From Gammaproteobacteria bacterium (lineage in GTDB: Bacteria > Pseudomonadota > Gammaproteobacteria > Tenderiales > Tenderiaceae): a DNA stretch of 20,614 bases. Shown here piece after piece: positions 1-8,754 of the stretch. The notes under the pieces are model-generated. The model saw nothing but the letters and a program-made list of their open reading frames with translations, searched no databases and was not told the DNA's origin. The position numbers and the translations under genes are program-made. The stretch spans positions 1 through 20,614 of the forward strand of contig JALTMR010000074.1 of assembly GCA_027001525.1 (NCBI GenBank). Direction: 5' to 3'. The number at the start of each line of letters is the position of its first letter. The stretch's first letter is position 1.

Positions 1-985
1 CTGTCATAAACACCATTATCAGAAACCCGATGCCGTGAAACAGAATCGTTGACGGCAACTGATACAGCGGCAAGGTACTGTAATAGCCAAACGACACCGA
101 AGCATATAGCCACAGCCCCCACTGAAAACCACGCTGTTTGAGTTTCAGCCGGGCGATAACAAAAAGGCTCAGAAACACCAGCCACCAGTCGATAGCGGTA
201 TTATTGATCATTGCCCATAACCGATGCGGTATCACTGTATCGATCAAAAAATGATTGAGCGTGAACAGCGCAAGCATCAGCATCGACAGACTGAACCACA
301 GATACGCCAGTTGCGAACGACGTACCAGCCAGATAGCAAACACCAGCATCATCATCAATATCTCGACAACGAACAACACCTTCGGCAAGGTCTGTTGCAG
401 GCGATACCGTTGCAGATAGTCAGGCTGCAACACCGGGTCAGCACCCAGCATCACCGACTGTAGATACCCCATGCCAGGATACGATTTGTGCTGGATCTGA
501 ATCATATTGCCGGACGTGCGCCAGGCATTGCGCGGAATAGTGAAATAGAGTGGCCGATGGGCATTTTTCGCCAACGGTTGATGCATGGTACCGCCACTGC
601 CGATCAGCTCATGATTAAGATAGACATTCGCATTGAGATAGACCCGTGTGATCATTACACCGCTTAAGCCATCGGCGATCACCGAATCTGGCACCGCGAA
701 TTCGTACCACACTTCCCCTGCCGAAAAATCACCCTCATCCCAGCCAAATGGAAACCCGTCGAAGGTCTGCGCCAGTTCAGGTCGAAAACCGTGCTCACTC
801 CTGGAACCGATCCAGTAACGTACCGTCTGTGGCTGAAACACAGGCCATGCATTAGTCGACGTAACAGCAGCTACCCCAACAGAATCTGCCGCTTGCAGCG
901 ACATGCTGAGCAAACAGCATAGAGAGCTGATAAACCATCGCCACATAGCGCCTGAACTGAGCCCCGGAGTCCTTGATAGCCTCAT
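1..985 (-). CDS. Membrane sensor protein with 7TM-DISM-like architecture, N-terminal part (runs off left edge)
   Basis: An uninterrupted minus-strand frame of about 328 codons starts at ATG 985 and is cut by the window edge. The N-terminus is a signal peptide (hydrophobic FISSLCCLLSMSL followed by QAAD). Residues of about 40-200 form a beta-rich periplasmic domain with the pattern VYLNHELIGSGG...RPLYFTIP, which resembles the galactose-binding-like input domain found ahead of 7TM-DISM membrane regions. From about residue 205 several hydrophobic helices follow (VLFVVEILMMMLVFAIWLV; SLSMLMLALFTL; WWLVFLSLFVIA; ILFHGIGFLIMVF). In known relatives the C-terminus is a histidine kinase or GGDEF output domain, but here it lies outside the window, so the output is unknown. 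An in-frame ATG at 946 would give a more compact signal peptide; neither start has a clear ribosome binding site. It is transcribed divergently from the lipoprotein gene at 1107. Confidence 0.8.
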   Translation of the reverse strand, partial: MRLSRTPGLSSGAMWRWFISSLCCLLSMSLQAADSVGVAAVTSTNAWPVFQPQTVRYWIGSRSEHGFRPELAQTFDGFPFGWDEGDFSAGEVWYEFAVPDSVIADGLSGVMITRVYLNANVYLNHELIGSGGTMHQPLAKNAHRPLYFTIPRNAWRTSGNMIQIQHKSYPGMGYLQSVMLGADPVLQPDYLQRYRLQQTLPKVLFVVEILMMMLVFAIWLVRRSQLAYLWFSLSMLMLALFTLNHFLIDTVIPHRLWAMINNTAIDWWLVFLSLFVIARLKLKQRGFQWGLWLYASVSFGYYSTLPLYQLPSTILFHGIGFLIMVFMT

Positions 986-1020
986 ACTAACAAATTAAGG
1001 CACCACCAACGCAGACGCCC

Positions 1021-1034
1021 CCCTGAACTCAGGG
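1021..1034. repeat. Perfect small palindrome in the divergent intergenic region
   Basis: CCCTGA and TCAGGG arms flank a 2-nt centre (AC). The site lies between the divergent starts of the membrane sensor (985) and the lipoprotein (1107). Its size and position would suit a dimeric regulator operator, but no regulator is known here and the match could be chance. Confidence 0.3.
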
Positions 1035-1106
1035 ATTGTTCAGCCACCGTTTCTCTGGGCTAAATGGGCGACAGAAAATATCGACAGGATTTGGAGGATA
1101 CACGCC

Positions 1107-3695
1107 ATGAATCGCTCAGCCAGCAACAGACGGGCACCATCACGTTGGGCATTACTCATCACACTGGGATTATTGACTGCCTGTGGTGGCGGTGGTGGCA
1201 GTAGTGGTGCTGGAGGAGGTGGCGCAGTCGTGACTGTAACCGAAACCGACATCAGTGCCGCAGCGGGCGGTCAGGCACAGAGTGGCGACCAGAAGCTGGA
1301 GCTTACCTTCCCCGCTGGCGCAGTGGCAGCCGACACTCCCGTCCGCATAGAAAAGATCGCCGCCAGCGATCTGGGCACGAATTTCGACGGCATCGAAGTA
1401 AGGACGGCCTATCGCTTCGGCCCGGACGGCACCCAGTTCGCCCAACCCGTGCAAGTGAAACTCAGCCTGGGCAAAACCTCCATCGACCCGGCCAACCCGG
1501 CAGTTAATCTACCCGTGGTATTACTGGACAGCAACGGCACACTGGACGGACTACAGAACTTGGTCTACGAAGTGGATGCTGATAGCGGTGAGGTGACATT
1601 GACAGGTGAACTCACGCATTTTTCTGATCTGGCGGTTTCATATGCCCGTGACGATACCTCATTAGCAGGCATGCTGATAACAGGTATTCCTGACAGCGCA
1701 TTCGCTTACGAGTCCTTCAACTACGCAGTGGTCATGACGGAAATTAAAGCAAATATCAATCTTGCAGAAGTATCTATCGTCCCCCCAGACTATGTCTTTA
1801 ACTCCGCAATTGAAACACTCATACCCGCACCAGGTTTTCAGAGAATCAATGATTTCACGAGGACATCAAACGAAACACGCCCAGTCAATGTGTCTTCACG
1901 ATGTAAACGCGATGACGAACATGCGGCCATAGAGTTTATAGGCGCTCTCAATTTTCTACGTGGGCCGTCAGCCACCGACGACCCGGTACTGACCAGGATT
2001 CTGGATGCACTAAAAGACAGTCGAAAACCGGATTCACCAGTAACACGTGGGATACTATTACGAGTCAGCAAAAAAATTGCATGCAAGGCTGCGCGTGACG
2101 CTGACGGTGACGGCCTACCCAGCGATTACGAAGTACTCACACTTGGTAGCGATCCAAATAATCCTAACACTTTCGGCAATGATGCCAATGATGGCGATTA
2201 CGATTCTGATGGCGATGGCCTGACCAATGCTCAGGAATACGAACTGAACACAGACCCAAAAAACAGAGACGCCGATGGGGATAACATACCGGATGGCCAG
2301 GAAGATGGCGACAACGACGGACTGAACGCGATAGACGAATTCAGACTCGGAACTGATCCCAGGAAGAGTGACACCGATGGCGGCGGTGTCAACGACGGGC
2401 AAGAGGTCAATACCGATAATACCGACCCGTTGAACCCTGCTGATGATGGCAAGGTCGCAAGACGCTGCCCTGAAAGCACGGGAGTACCACAGACAGTCGC
2501 CACTGGTCTCAAACCCCTGCCGATCAGTCGCACCGGCCTCGAACAGATACGATTCGCCTTCAGTAGCGAATTGTTTAAAGCCGGCAGCCTTGCGCCTGCA
2601 TGCGAGGGAGAAGCACCCGCTGTCACTCCCTCATCAAACACGACCCCCGGTTTTGCCACTATCCCCGGCAGTACGCTCATGGGCTGTGTCGCCACCGCAC
2701 AACAATGGGACTGTTTCGATCTGGTCTCCAATGCAGGCGTAGACATGCTGCATTTCCATGAACCTACTAACTATCAGGCCGTGGTCCTTGCGGTAGATGC
2801 TGCATCAACAAGCACCACGACCCCCATCGACTCAGCCAGAGTCGCTGTCGGTGTTGCCGTACCGGGGGTATTCGGATACGCAGGTGAAGCAGAACTGTTC
2901 ACCGTCGCCAAGGGTAAATTCACCTCGGCAGGCTTGTTGCAAAGCTCAGCCTACGATGCCCAGACCGTCGGTGGCGGCTACCGCGCCAATGAAATTCTGA
3001 TAGCACACACAGGAGATGTCATGCTGTTCTCACTGGCAAACAACCAGCTCAGCCGGCTATTCTTCCTCACCGACATCATCCCGACATTCGCCCCCGGTGA
3101 AGTCAAGATCGTATCGGCCTACCAGCACACCAGCACCGGCCCCGCACTGGTATTGACCACCGGCACACAATCGTCGCGCAATGAACTCTATGCCATCAAC
3201 CCGCTCACCAAAGCATCCCGGATGGTCGGCGGTGGCCTGCAACAGAACAAGGTGATGAACACCAGACAGCTTCGCTGCCTGCCACCGATCTGCGCAGCCA
3301 GTCATTTCGGCGGCCTGCGTGACGACGGCACCACCGATCCCGGTGGCATCAGCATCATCCGATGGACCGGCACCGGCGACCAGACCCAGGGCAGCGTAGC
3401 AGGAGTCGTTTCCATGGGTGATGCCGCCTCACCCTCAGGCGTAGTCGGCATCGACCTCATCGGAGATGGCCGCGGTAACGTCGCCATCGCAGCCGCCGGC
3501 TTCACCAGTAGCGTCATCTACGAAACCGTAGTCGATCAAAACGGCACCGTCCTGCGAAGCGCAAACCAGACCGTACCCGCAGGCTGCATCAACCCCGGCC
3601 ATGTGAAATACCTGATGGATGCAGAACGGCTAAAACTCGTCGCCACCTGTTATAACTCGAGTAACTATGTGGTGTTGAATAGTCAGTTACAGTGA
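1107..3695 (+). CDS. Large secreted lipoprotein with thrombospondin type 3-like repeats, function unknown
   Basis: The 862-residue product starts with a lipoprotein signal peptide. The basic N-terminus and hydrophobic ALLITLGLL stretch end in the lipobox LTAC with Cys26, followed by a Gly/Ser-rich tether (27-39). Residues of about 45-180 form a beta domain (KLELTFPAGAVAADTPVRI), reminiscent of ZU5-type folds. Residues 331-445 hold at least five acidic repeats of the DxDGDGLxxxxE type (DADGDGLPSDYE, DSDGDGLTNAQE, DADGDNIPDGQE, DNDGLNAIDE, DTDGGGVNDGQE), typical calcium-binding thrombospondin type 3 repeats. Residues of about 450-862 are beta-rich, possibly a propeller. Apart from Cys26 there are ten cysteines (266, 326, 454, 499, 527, 536, 724, 729, 827, 848), an even number that suits periplasmic disulfides. 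GGAGGA at 1093-1098 supports ATG 1107. It probably sits on the outer membrane or cell surface. I recognise no enzymatic motif and assign no function. Confidence 0.9.
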   Translation: MNRSASNRRAPSRWALLITLGLLTACGGGGGSSGAGGGGAVVTVTETDISAAAGGQAQSGDQKLELTFPAGAVAADTPVRIEKIAASDLGTNFDGIEVRTAYRFGPDGTQFAQPVQVKLSLGKTSIDPANPAVNLPVVLLDSNGTLDGLQNLVYEVDADSGEVTLTGELTHFSDLAVSYARDDTSLAGMLITGIPDSAFAYESFNYAVVMTEIKANINLAEVSIVPPDYVFNSAIETLIPAPGFQRINDFTRTSNETRPVNVSSRCKRDDEHAAIEFIGALNFLRGPSATDDPVLTRILDALKDSRKPDSPVTRGILLRVSKKIACKAARDADGDGLPSDYEVLTLGSDPNNPNTFGNDANDGDYDSDGDGLTNAQEYELNTDPKNRDADGDNIPDGQEDGDNDGLNAIDEFRLGTDPRKSDTDGGGVNDGQEVNTDNTDPLNPADDGKVARRCPESTGVPQTVATGLKPLPISRTGLEQIRFAFSSELFKAGSLAPACEGEAPAVTPSSNTTPGFATIPGSTLMGCVATAQQWDCFDLVSNAGVDMLHFHEPTNYQAVVLAVDAASTSTTTPIDSARVAVGVAVPGVFGYAGEAELFTVAKGKFTSAGLLQSSAYDAQTVGGGYRANEILIAHTGDVMLFSLANNQLSRLFFLTDIIPTFAPGEVKIVSAYQHTSTGPALVLTTGTQSSRNELYAINPLTKASRMVGGGLQQNKVMNTRQLRCLPPICAASHFGGLRDDGTTDPGGISIIRWTGTGDQTQGSVAGVVSMGDAASPSGVVGIDLIGDGRGNVAIAAAGFTSSVIYETVVDQNGTVLRSANQTVPAGCINPGHVKYLMDAERLKLVATCYNSSNYVVLNSQLQ

Positions 3696-3727
3696 TGGGT
3701 GGGATTGGGCTGTTGATATGCTAAATC

Positions 3728-3761
3728 CGGGGGGCAGCACAGGTGCTCGGGGGGAATTTTT
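3728..3761. repeat. G-tract direct repeat flanking a small palindrome at the convergent junction
   Basis: CGGGGGG occurs at 3728-3734 and again at 3748-3754, exactly 20 bp apart. Between them lies AGCAC-AG-GTGCT (3736-3747). A run of five T (3757-3761) follows on the plus strand. This is the 83-bp gap between the convergent lipoprotein and response regulator genes. The hairpin could serve as a weak terminator for the lipoprotein gene, but the stem is short and the T-run is not adjacent to it. Confidence 0.35.
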
Positions 3762-3778
3762 CCTTCACGGGCCGCTGT

Positions 3779-4588
3779 TCAGGCGGTGAGAATTTTTTTC
3801 AGCAATGATTTTACTTCATTGGGCTCAAAGGGTTTGTCACACATAGCGGAGACGCCTAGCTGTTTTACCCCGGCCAGATGGCTGCTATAGGCTTCGCTGG
3901 TGACCATTAAAATGGGAATGGAGCGCTGCTGGCTGGTTTCACGTATGTAGCGGGTCAGTTCCTGGCCATCCATTTCCGGCATGTTGTAGTCGGTGACGAT
4001 GAGGTCAAAAAACTGCTCCCCCATCAGTGCCACAGCCTCTTTCCCATTGACGGCCTGAACAATGCGTTCGATGCCCAAATTGGTGAGGACGCGGCTGATG
4101 TGTTTGCGTGCGGTGATGCTGTCATCCACCACCAGGACCAGTAGATCTTCCATATCGATTTCCGCCATGGCGGATTCGTCCGGCTCGATGAATTCCAGTG
4201 TCGAGTAGAGCGCGCTTTTCAACTCGTTGGCCCGAAACGGTTTGGGCAAAATGGCGACGACGCCGGCCTGGCGGACGGGTTCGAGAAAATAGTCGGAATG
4301 TTCGCTGGAGATCAACATGAAGGGAATCTCCTCCAGTGTGGCGTTGCCTCGCAACTGCTGGACCAATTCGGTGCCCGTCATGTCTGGCAGATGCATGGAG
4401 CTGATGGCCAGATCGGGTTGAAAGTTTTTCATGTCCTGAAGGGCGGAGTGGCCGTCCTTGAAACGCTCTACCTTCGATAGGCCCAGCCCGTTGAGATGCT
4501 GTTCGATGACGCGCCACTGGGTGTTGGAGGGTTCAACAATAGTAATCGAGAGGTCCTGGATCTGCATTTTGTCTGTCATATCAGCCAC
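3779..4588 (-). CDS. Response regulator with two receiver domains (first one degenerate)
   Basis: The 269-residue product is two CheY-like receiver domains in tandem with no DNA-binding or enzymatic output domain. The second (about 149-267) is complete: acidic pair D155/D156, phosphoacceptor D200 in VTDYNMPEMDG, T230, and K252 in DKPF. The first (about 12-131) keeps the fold pattern and K116 (PKPF), but the acidic pair is replaced by E19-P20 and the phosphoacceptor position is S64 (AISSMHLPDMTG), so it should not be phosphorylated. It probably relays signals by protein-protein contact, as CheY-type proteins do; the partner kinase is not in view. The frame opens at GTG 4588; ATG 4579, three codons in, is an equally good start, and neither has a clear Shine-Dalgarno. 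It is separated by 72 bp from the upstream maf gene, so it could be the last gene of the pyc-maf run or have its own promoter. Confidence 0.92.
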   Translation of the reverse strand: MADMTDKMQIQDLSITIVEPSNTQWRVIEQHLNGLGLSKVERFKDGHSALQDMKNFQPDLAISSMHLPDMTGTELVQQLRGNATLEEIPFMLISSEHSDYFLEPVRQAGVVAILPKPFRANELKSALYSTLEFIEPDESAMAEIDMEDLLVLVVDDSITARKHISRVLTNLGIERIVQAVNGKEAVALMGEQFFDLIVTDYNMPEMDGQELTRYIRETSQQRSIPILMVTSEAYSSHLAGVKQLGVSAMCDKPFEPNEVKSLLKKILTA

Positions 4589-4660
4589 TCATTCCATAGA
4601 GGTGAGGTGAATATGAACTATCGGCGCTATGTGGAGGAAACTTAGTCGCCGGGCGGGGTG

Positions 4661-5266
4661 CTAAATAATGTTTACATTCTCATTTTCCAGCATGTGAATG
4701 AGCCGGATTAAAGGTAAGCCGATCAGGGTGTTAGGATCATCACCTTCGAGTCTTTCGAAGAGGCTGATGCCCAGCCCTTCCGATTTGAAAGAGCCGGCGC
4801 ATTGGTAGGGCTGCTCCGCCAGGAGATAGTTTTCGATCTGGCTCTCCGTCAGCGGCCGGAAATAGACGCTGAAAGGCACCACTTCCCGCTGAACATGGCC
4901 GCTGCGGCTGTTGAATAGTGCCAGTGAGGTGAGAAAAGTGACCTTGGCCCCTGAGGCCGCGTTGAGTTGCCGGCGGGCATTTTCATGGTTACCTGGTTTG
5001 CCCAGAATCTGGTTGTTCAGTACGGCCACCTGGTCCGAGGCGATGATCAACGCCTCGGGGTAGCGCGGAGCAATGGCCTGGGCCTTGGCCTGGGCCAGGC
5101 GGGCCACCAGCTGCTCGGCGGGCTCATCTGGCAGAGGGGTTTCATCCACGTCGGGTGATGCCGTTTCAAACGCCAGCCCCAGCTTGGCCAGCAGCTGCGC
5201 CCGATAGGGCGAGGATGAGGCCAGGACAAGGGTTGGCGGGGTGCGGTGATCGTTCAACTTACTCAA
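4661..5266 (-). CDS. maf: Maf family nucleotide pyrophosphatase, YceF type (7-methyl-GTP pyrophosphatase)
   Basis: This 201-residue Maf/HAM1-fold enzyme hydrolyses a non-canonical nucleoside triphosphate to the monophosphate plus pyrophosphate. The YceF subgroup is known to prefer 7-methyl-GTP; the substrate here is inferred from similarity. Visible motifs are the N-terminal LASSSPYR (residues 15-22, phosphate binding), SPDVDE (37-42), the catalytic ASDQV with D78, and [14 protein letters not shown] (88-101). The family is about 190-200 residues long. No ATG lies near the N-terminus: the frame opens with TTG at 5266, overlapping the pycB stop by 8 nt, with a second TTG at 5257. The overlap points to translational coupling with pycB. 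In Escherichia coli yceF sits directly divergent from yceD; here pycA and pycB lie between the two. Confidence 0.92.
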   Translation of the reverse strand: MSKLNDHRTPPTLVLASSSPYRAQLLAKLGLAFETASPDVDETPLPDEPAEQLVARLAQAKAQAIAPRYPEALIIASDQVAVLNNQILGKPGNHENARRQLNAASGAKVTFLTSLALFNSRSGHVQREVVPFSVYFRPLTESQIENYLLAEQPYQCAGSFKSEGLGISLFERLEGDDPNTLIGLPLIRLIHMLENENVNII

Positions 5267-7076
5267 TCTCGATCAAGGTTTCATCCGGGTTTACTGTGTC
5301 CCCTTTGCTGATATGGACCGCCTTGATGGTGCCGGCAATGGGGGCCTGCACCTCGGTCTCCATCTTCATGGCCTCGGTGATCAGCACCGGGTCACCGGCC
5401 TTAACCTTGTCGCCGATCTTAACCAACACTTCAACGATGGTGCCGGGCATGGAGGCAGTGACATCGCCCGGGTCATCTGCCTTGGGTCGCTTGCTGCCCT
5501 TTGTCTTAACGGTCGGTGCCGAGCCGTCTGTTTCGATGCCAATCTCTTCCAGGGTCTCGACCATAATCTCTTCCGGCACGCCATCGACGGCCACATAAAA
5601 AGGGCGACGATTCTCTGCCGGGTGGCCTGTGCCGGTCACTTTGATATGGTAGTTCTCGCCATGCATGGTGACGTTGAACTCCACAGGGGTGGATTGGCGG
5701 CACTCGTTGCTTTGCGGTGTTTCCAGTGGTTCGGGGATCAGGCTGCCCGCTTCGCGCTGCTCCAAAAAGGTCTTGCCGATATCGGGAAACATGGCGTAAG
5801 TCAGCACGTCTTCATCGCTTTTGGCCAGTGCGCCAATCGCTTTACGCAGTTTGCTCATTTCGGGCGGGAGGAGGTCGGCGGGGCGGCAATCGATCACCTC
5901 TTCATTGCCGATGGCCTGTTGCCTGACCGTGGCGTTGATGTTGCCGGGCGCTTTGCCGTAACGGCCCCGAAGGTAGAGCTTTACCTCGTTGGTAATATTT
6001 TTGTAGCGCCCCCCGCTCATCACGTTCAGCACCGCTTGCGTGCCGACGATTTGCGAGGTGGGTGTCACCAGTGGCGGATAACCGAGATCTTTTCTGACGC
6101 GTGGCACTTCCTCCAGCACTGCATTCATTTTGTCCAGTGCGGCCTGGTCGCGCAGCTGATTGGCAAGATTGGAGATCATGCCGCCGGGGATCTGGTTGAT
6201 CTGCACACGGGTGTCCACTCCCGTGTGGTCGCTTTCGAAGCGGGCGTACTTCTTTCTGACCTCAAAGAAGTAGAAGCCAATCTCTTGCAGTAGCGGCAGG
6301 GCCAGGCCGGTGTCGTACTCGGTCCCTTTCAGTGCTGCCACCATGCTCTCGGTGGGCGGATGGCTGGTGCCCCCAGCAAAGGTGGAGATGGCCGTGTCGA
6401 TGTGCAGACAGCCGTGTTCGATGGCTTTGAGTTGGCACATGCTGGCCAGGCCGGAGGTGTCGTGAGAGTGGAGGTGGAGCGGCAGATCAACCGCTTCGGC
6501 CAACGCATCCACCAGTTCGGTTGTGGCGTGGGGGGTTAACAGGCCGGCCATGTCCTTGATGGCAATGCTGTCGCAGCCCATGGCCTCCAGTTGCCTGGCC
6601 ATCTCTACAAAGGTGGAGGTGTTGTGTACCGGGCTGGTGGTGTAGCTGATGGTGCCTTGGGCGTGTTTGCCGCTTGCTTTGACTGCTTCAATGGCTGTTT
6701 TTAGATTGCGTACGTCATTGAGGGCATCGAAAATGCGGAAGACGTCGATGCCATTGTCTGCTGCACGCGCTACAAACGCTTTGACCACATCATCGGAGTA
6801 GTGGCGATAGCCGAGCAGATTCTGTCCCCGCAGGAGCATTTGCAGTGGCGTGTTGGGGAGCGCCTGGCGCAGTTGGCGCAGCCGTTCCCAGGGGTCTTCT
6901 TTCAAAAAACGTACGCAGGTGTCGAAGGTCGCCCCGCCCCAGACTTCCAGCGACCAGTAGCCTACTTTGTCCAGCTTGTCGCAGATGGGCAGCATGTCTT
7001 CGGTGCGCATGCGCGTGGCGATGAGTGATTGGTGTGCGTCGCGCAGGATGGTGTCGGTGATCTGAACTTTTGCCAT
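5259..7076 (-). CDS. pycB: Pyruvate carboxylase subunit B (carboxyltransferase plus biotin carrier); OadA-like
   Basis: The 605-residue product transfers CO2 from carboxybiotin to pyruvate, giving oxaloacetate. An N-terminal HMGL-like TIM barrel starts with [10 protein letters not shown] (D13) and contains [13 protein letters not shown], the Lys that is carboxylated in this family (K174 in IKDMAGLL) and the metal ligands H203 and H205 (HLHSHDTSG). A conserved PYC/OADA domain follows to about residue 500, then a charged linker and a biotinyl domain (about 535-605) with the biotin acceptor K571 in EAMKM. The same architecture occurs in the alpha subunit of the sodium-pumping oxaloacetate decarboxylase. 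No beta or gamma pump subunit is present here, and a biotin carboxylase gene lies 55 nt upstream, so two-subunit pyruvate carboxylase is the better call. No strong Shine-Dalgarno is seen before ATG 7076. Confidence 0.93.
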   Translation of the reverse strand: MAKVQITDTILRDAHQSLIATRMRTEDMLPICDKLDKVGYWSLEVWGGATFDTCVRFLKEDPWERLRQLRQALPNTPLQMLLRGQNLLGYRHYSDDVVKAFVARAADNGIDVFRIFDALNDVRNLKTAIEAVKASGKHAQGTISYTTSPVHNTSTFVEMARQLEAMGCDSIAIKDMAGLLTPHATTELVDALAEAVDLPLHLHSHDTSGLASMCQLKAIEHGCLHIDTAISTFAGGTSHPPTESMVAALKGTEYDTGLALPLLQEIGFYFFEVRKKYARFESDHTGVDTRVQINQIPGGMISNLANQLRDQAALDKMNAVLEEVPRVRKDLGYPPLVTPTSQIVGTQAVLNVMSGGRYKNITNEVKLYLRGRYGKAPGNINATVRQQAIGNEEVIDCRPADLLPPEMSKLRKAIGALAKSDEDVLTYAMFPDIGKTFLEQREAGSLIPEPLETPQSNECRQSTPVEFNVTMHGENYHIKVTGTGHPAENRRPFYVAVDGVPEEIMVETLEEIGIETDGSAPTVKTKGSKRPKADDPGDVTASMPGTIVEVLVKIGDKVKAGDPVLITEAMKMETEVQAPIAGTIKAVHISKGDTVNPDETLIEIE

Positions 7077-7131
7077 AGCGGAAATAACGCCCTGTGTCTG
7101 TGGATGAGGATATCGGTTAATCGACTCTTTA

Positions 7132-8550
7132 CTATCGGCCCAGGTGCGCGGCGATGGCTACGCCGATAGCGGCAGCCAGCTCCCGCGGTGAGCGGTGTAC
7201 AGAGTAGTTCACCAGTTCGGGGTGGTTTTCCACGAAGCTGGTATCGAATTCGCCTTTTTGAAATTCGGGAGATTTGAGAATCTCCAGATGGTAGGGGATG
7301 GTGGTTTTTACCCCGTAAACACCAATGTCATTCAGGGCACGCGTGGCGCGATCTATCAATTCGTCCCAGGTCAGCGCCCAGACAATGAGCTTGGCACAGA
7401 GCGAATCGTAATAAGGGGGAATCTCGTAGCCGGTGTAGATTGCGCCATCGGTGCGTACGCCAGGCCCCCCGGGGGCGAAGTAACGGGTGATGCGGCCGAA
7501 GCTGGGGAGAAAGTCGTTCTGCGGGTCTTCGGCGTTGATGCGAAACTCCATGGCAAAGCCGCGGCGCTGAATCTCTTGCTGTTTGTAGCGCAGTTTCAGG
7601 CCCGAGGCGACACGAATCTGTTCCTGCACCAGGTCGATGCCAGTGATCTGCTCTGAGATGGGGTGCTCCACCTGCAAGCGGGTGTTCATCTCCATGAAAT
7701 AGAATGTGTCATTTTCATCGAGCAGAAATTCCACTGTGCCAGCATTTTCGTAGCCCACGGCCTTGGCCGCCTTGACGGCCAGCTCGCCAATGTAGAGCCG
7801 TTGTTCGTCATTGAGCTGGGGGGAGGGGGCAATTTCGATCAACTTCTGGTGGCGACGCTGAATGGAACAGTCGCGCTCAAACAGGTGGATGGCGTTGCCG
7901 TGGCTGTCGCCGATGATCTGTACTTCGATATGTTTCGGGTTGACGATACATTTTTCCAGAAAAATCTCAGCCCGGCCAAACGCCTTGGTGGCTTCGGAGA
8001 TAACGCGATCGTAGTTCTTGCGCAGATCGGCCTCGTTTTCACAGCGGCGAATGCCCCGGCCGCCACCCCCCGAGGTGGCTTTGAGCATAATGGGGTAGCC
8101 AATCTCGCGGGCACAGTGCAGCGCATCGTCGAGTGAATCGAGATTGCCGTCACTGCCGGGGGTGACGGGCACGCCTGCCGCAATCATTGCCTCGCGGGCC
8201 TGGACCTTGTCGCCCATCCGGTGAATCACCTCGGCTGAGGGACCGATGAAGCGAATGCCCCGGCGTTGGCAGATCTCGGCCAGCTGGGGGTTCTCAGATA
8301 AAAAACCGTAACCGGGATGGAGCGCGTCACAACCCGCAGCGACGGCCAGATTGACGATTCGGTGGGCATTCAGGTAGCCCGCGGCACTATCTGGCCCCAG
8401 GCTGTAGGCTTCGTCTGCTTTTTTTACGTGCAGCGCGTGACGATCCGCATCGGTGTAGATGGCCGCCGACTTAATACCCATCTCGGCACATGCCCGTACA
8501 ATACGGACCGCGATTTCGCCCCGGTTAGCGATAAGTACTTTTTTTATCAT
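7132..8550 (-). CDS. pycA: Pyruvate carboxylase subunit A (biotin carboxylase)
   Basis: The 472-residue ATP-grasp enzyme carboxylates biotin on its partner subunit with bicarbonate and ATP. Visible are the N-terminal KVLIANRGEIAVR, HPGYGFLSEN (78-87), K115 in MGDK, K157 in MLKATSGGGGRG (glycine-rich ATP loop), H207, K236 in RRHQKLIE, the metal-binding E274 and E287, and R291/E295 in EMNTRLQVEHP. The C-terminal biotin carboxylase domain runs to about residue 445. Length and the Ala-rich tail (about 453-472) exceed the usual 447-449 residues of acetyl-CoA carboxylase AccC and fit PycA. The adjacent pycB supports this, although biochemical AccC activity cannot be excluded by sequence reading. 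The gene is first in a leftward run pycA-pycB-maf and is divergent from yceD. Confidence 0.92.
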   Translation of the reverse strand: MIKKVLIANRGEIAVRIVRACAEMGIKSAAIYTDADRHALHVKKADEAYSLGPDSAAGYLNAHRIVNLAVAAGCDALHPGYGFLSENPQLAEICQRRGIRFIGPSAEVIHRMGDKVQAREAMIAAGVPVTPGSDGNLDSLDDALHCAREIGYPIMLKATSGGGGRGIRRCENEADLRKNYDRVISEATKAFGRAEIFLEKCIVNPKHIEVQIIGDSHGNAIHLFERDCSIQRRHQKLIEIAPSPQLNDEQRLYIGELAVKAAKAVGYENAGTVEFLLDENDTFYFMEMNTRLQVEHPISEQITGIDLVQEQIRVASGLKLRYKQQEIQRRGFAMEFRINAEDPQNDFLPSFGRITRYFAPGGPGVRTDGAIYTGYEIPPYYDSLCAKLIVWALTWDELIDRATRALNDIGVYGVKTTIPYHLEILKSPEFQKGEFDTSFVENHPELVNYSVHRSPRELAAAIGVAIAAHLGR

Positions 8551-8655
8551 ACTGAAATTTATGATCTTTTATGGATTGGATCAGCAAGCATCCCGAATAA
8601 AATCCTATTTCCCCGTGGCCGCCTGTCGGTAGTGACTTTGGCCTTAATTCCCCGT

Positions 8656-8684
8656 TTTCTACGCAATTCGCTATCCGAAGTCAA
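8656..8684 (-). promoter_or_regulatory. Possible sigma-70 promoter for pycA
   Basis: Read on the minus strand: TTGACT (8684-8679), a 17-nt spacer, then TAGAAA (8661-8656). The -35 matches 5 of 6 consensus bases and the -10 only 4 of 6. It would leave a leader of about 100 nt before the pycA ATG at 8550. Confidence 0.35.
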
Positions 8685-8725
8685 GAGAGAAGAGGCGGTA
8701 ACAGAGTGAATTATAAGAAATTTTT

Positions 8726-8754
8726 TTGACACCCATTAGGCGAGGATTTATCAT
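8726..8754 (+). promoter_or_regulatory. Near-consensus sigma-70 promoter abutting the yceD start codon
   Basis: TTGACA (8726-8731, 6 of 6), a 17-nt spacer and TATCAT (8749-8754, 5 of 6). Transcription would start around 8760-8762, only 2-4 nt before the ATG at 8764, so the mRNA would be nearly leaderless. It would drive yceD and probably rpmF, plsX and the fab genes. Confidence 0.7.

Noticed and set aside
224..463. Plus-strand open frame of 79 codons rich in His and Gln
   Set aside because: It lies opposite the well supported membrane sensor gene and has low-complexity content without a ribosome binding site.
1040..1080. Promoter for the lipoprotein gene (TTGTTC followed 17 nt later by GCTAAA)
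   Set aside because: Both boxes are poor matches to the sigma-70 consensus, so no promoter is called.
2115..2402. Minus-strand frame encoding a hydrophobic Ile/Val-rich peptide
   Set aside because: It is the complement of the Asp-rich calcium-binding repeats (Asp codons read backwards as Ile/Val), not a membrane protein gene.
5313..6293. Long plus-strand open frame opposite pycB (326 codons)
   Set aside because: It is antisense to a fully conserved enzyme and its product has no recognisable motif; long antisense frames are expected from codon bias in GC-rich genes.
5259..7076. Alpha subunit of a sodium-pumping oxaloacetate decarboxylase
   Set aside because: No beta (membrane pump) or gamma subunit gene is nearby, while a biotin carboxylase gene lies directly upstream, which fits two-subunit pyruvate carboxylase.
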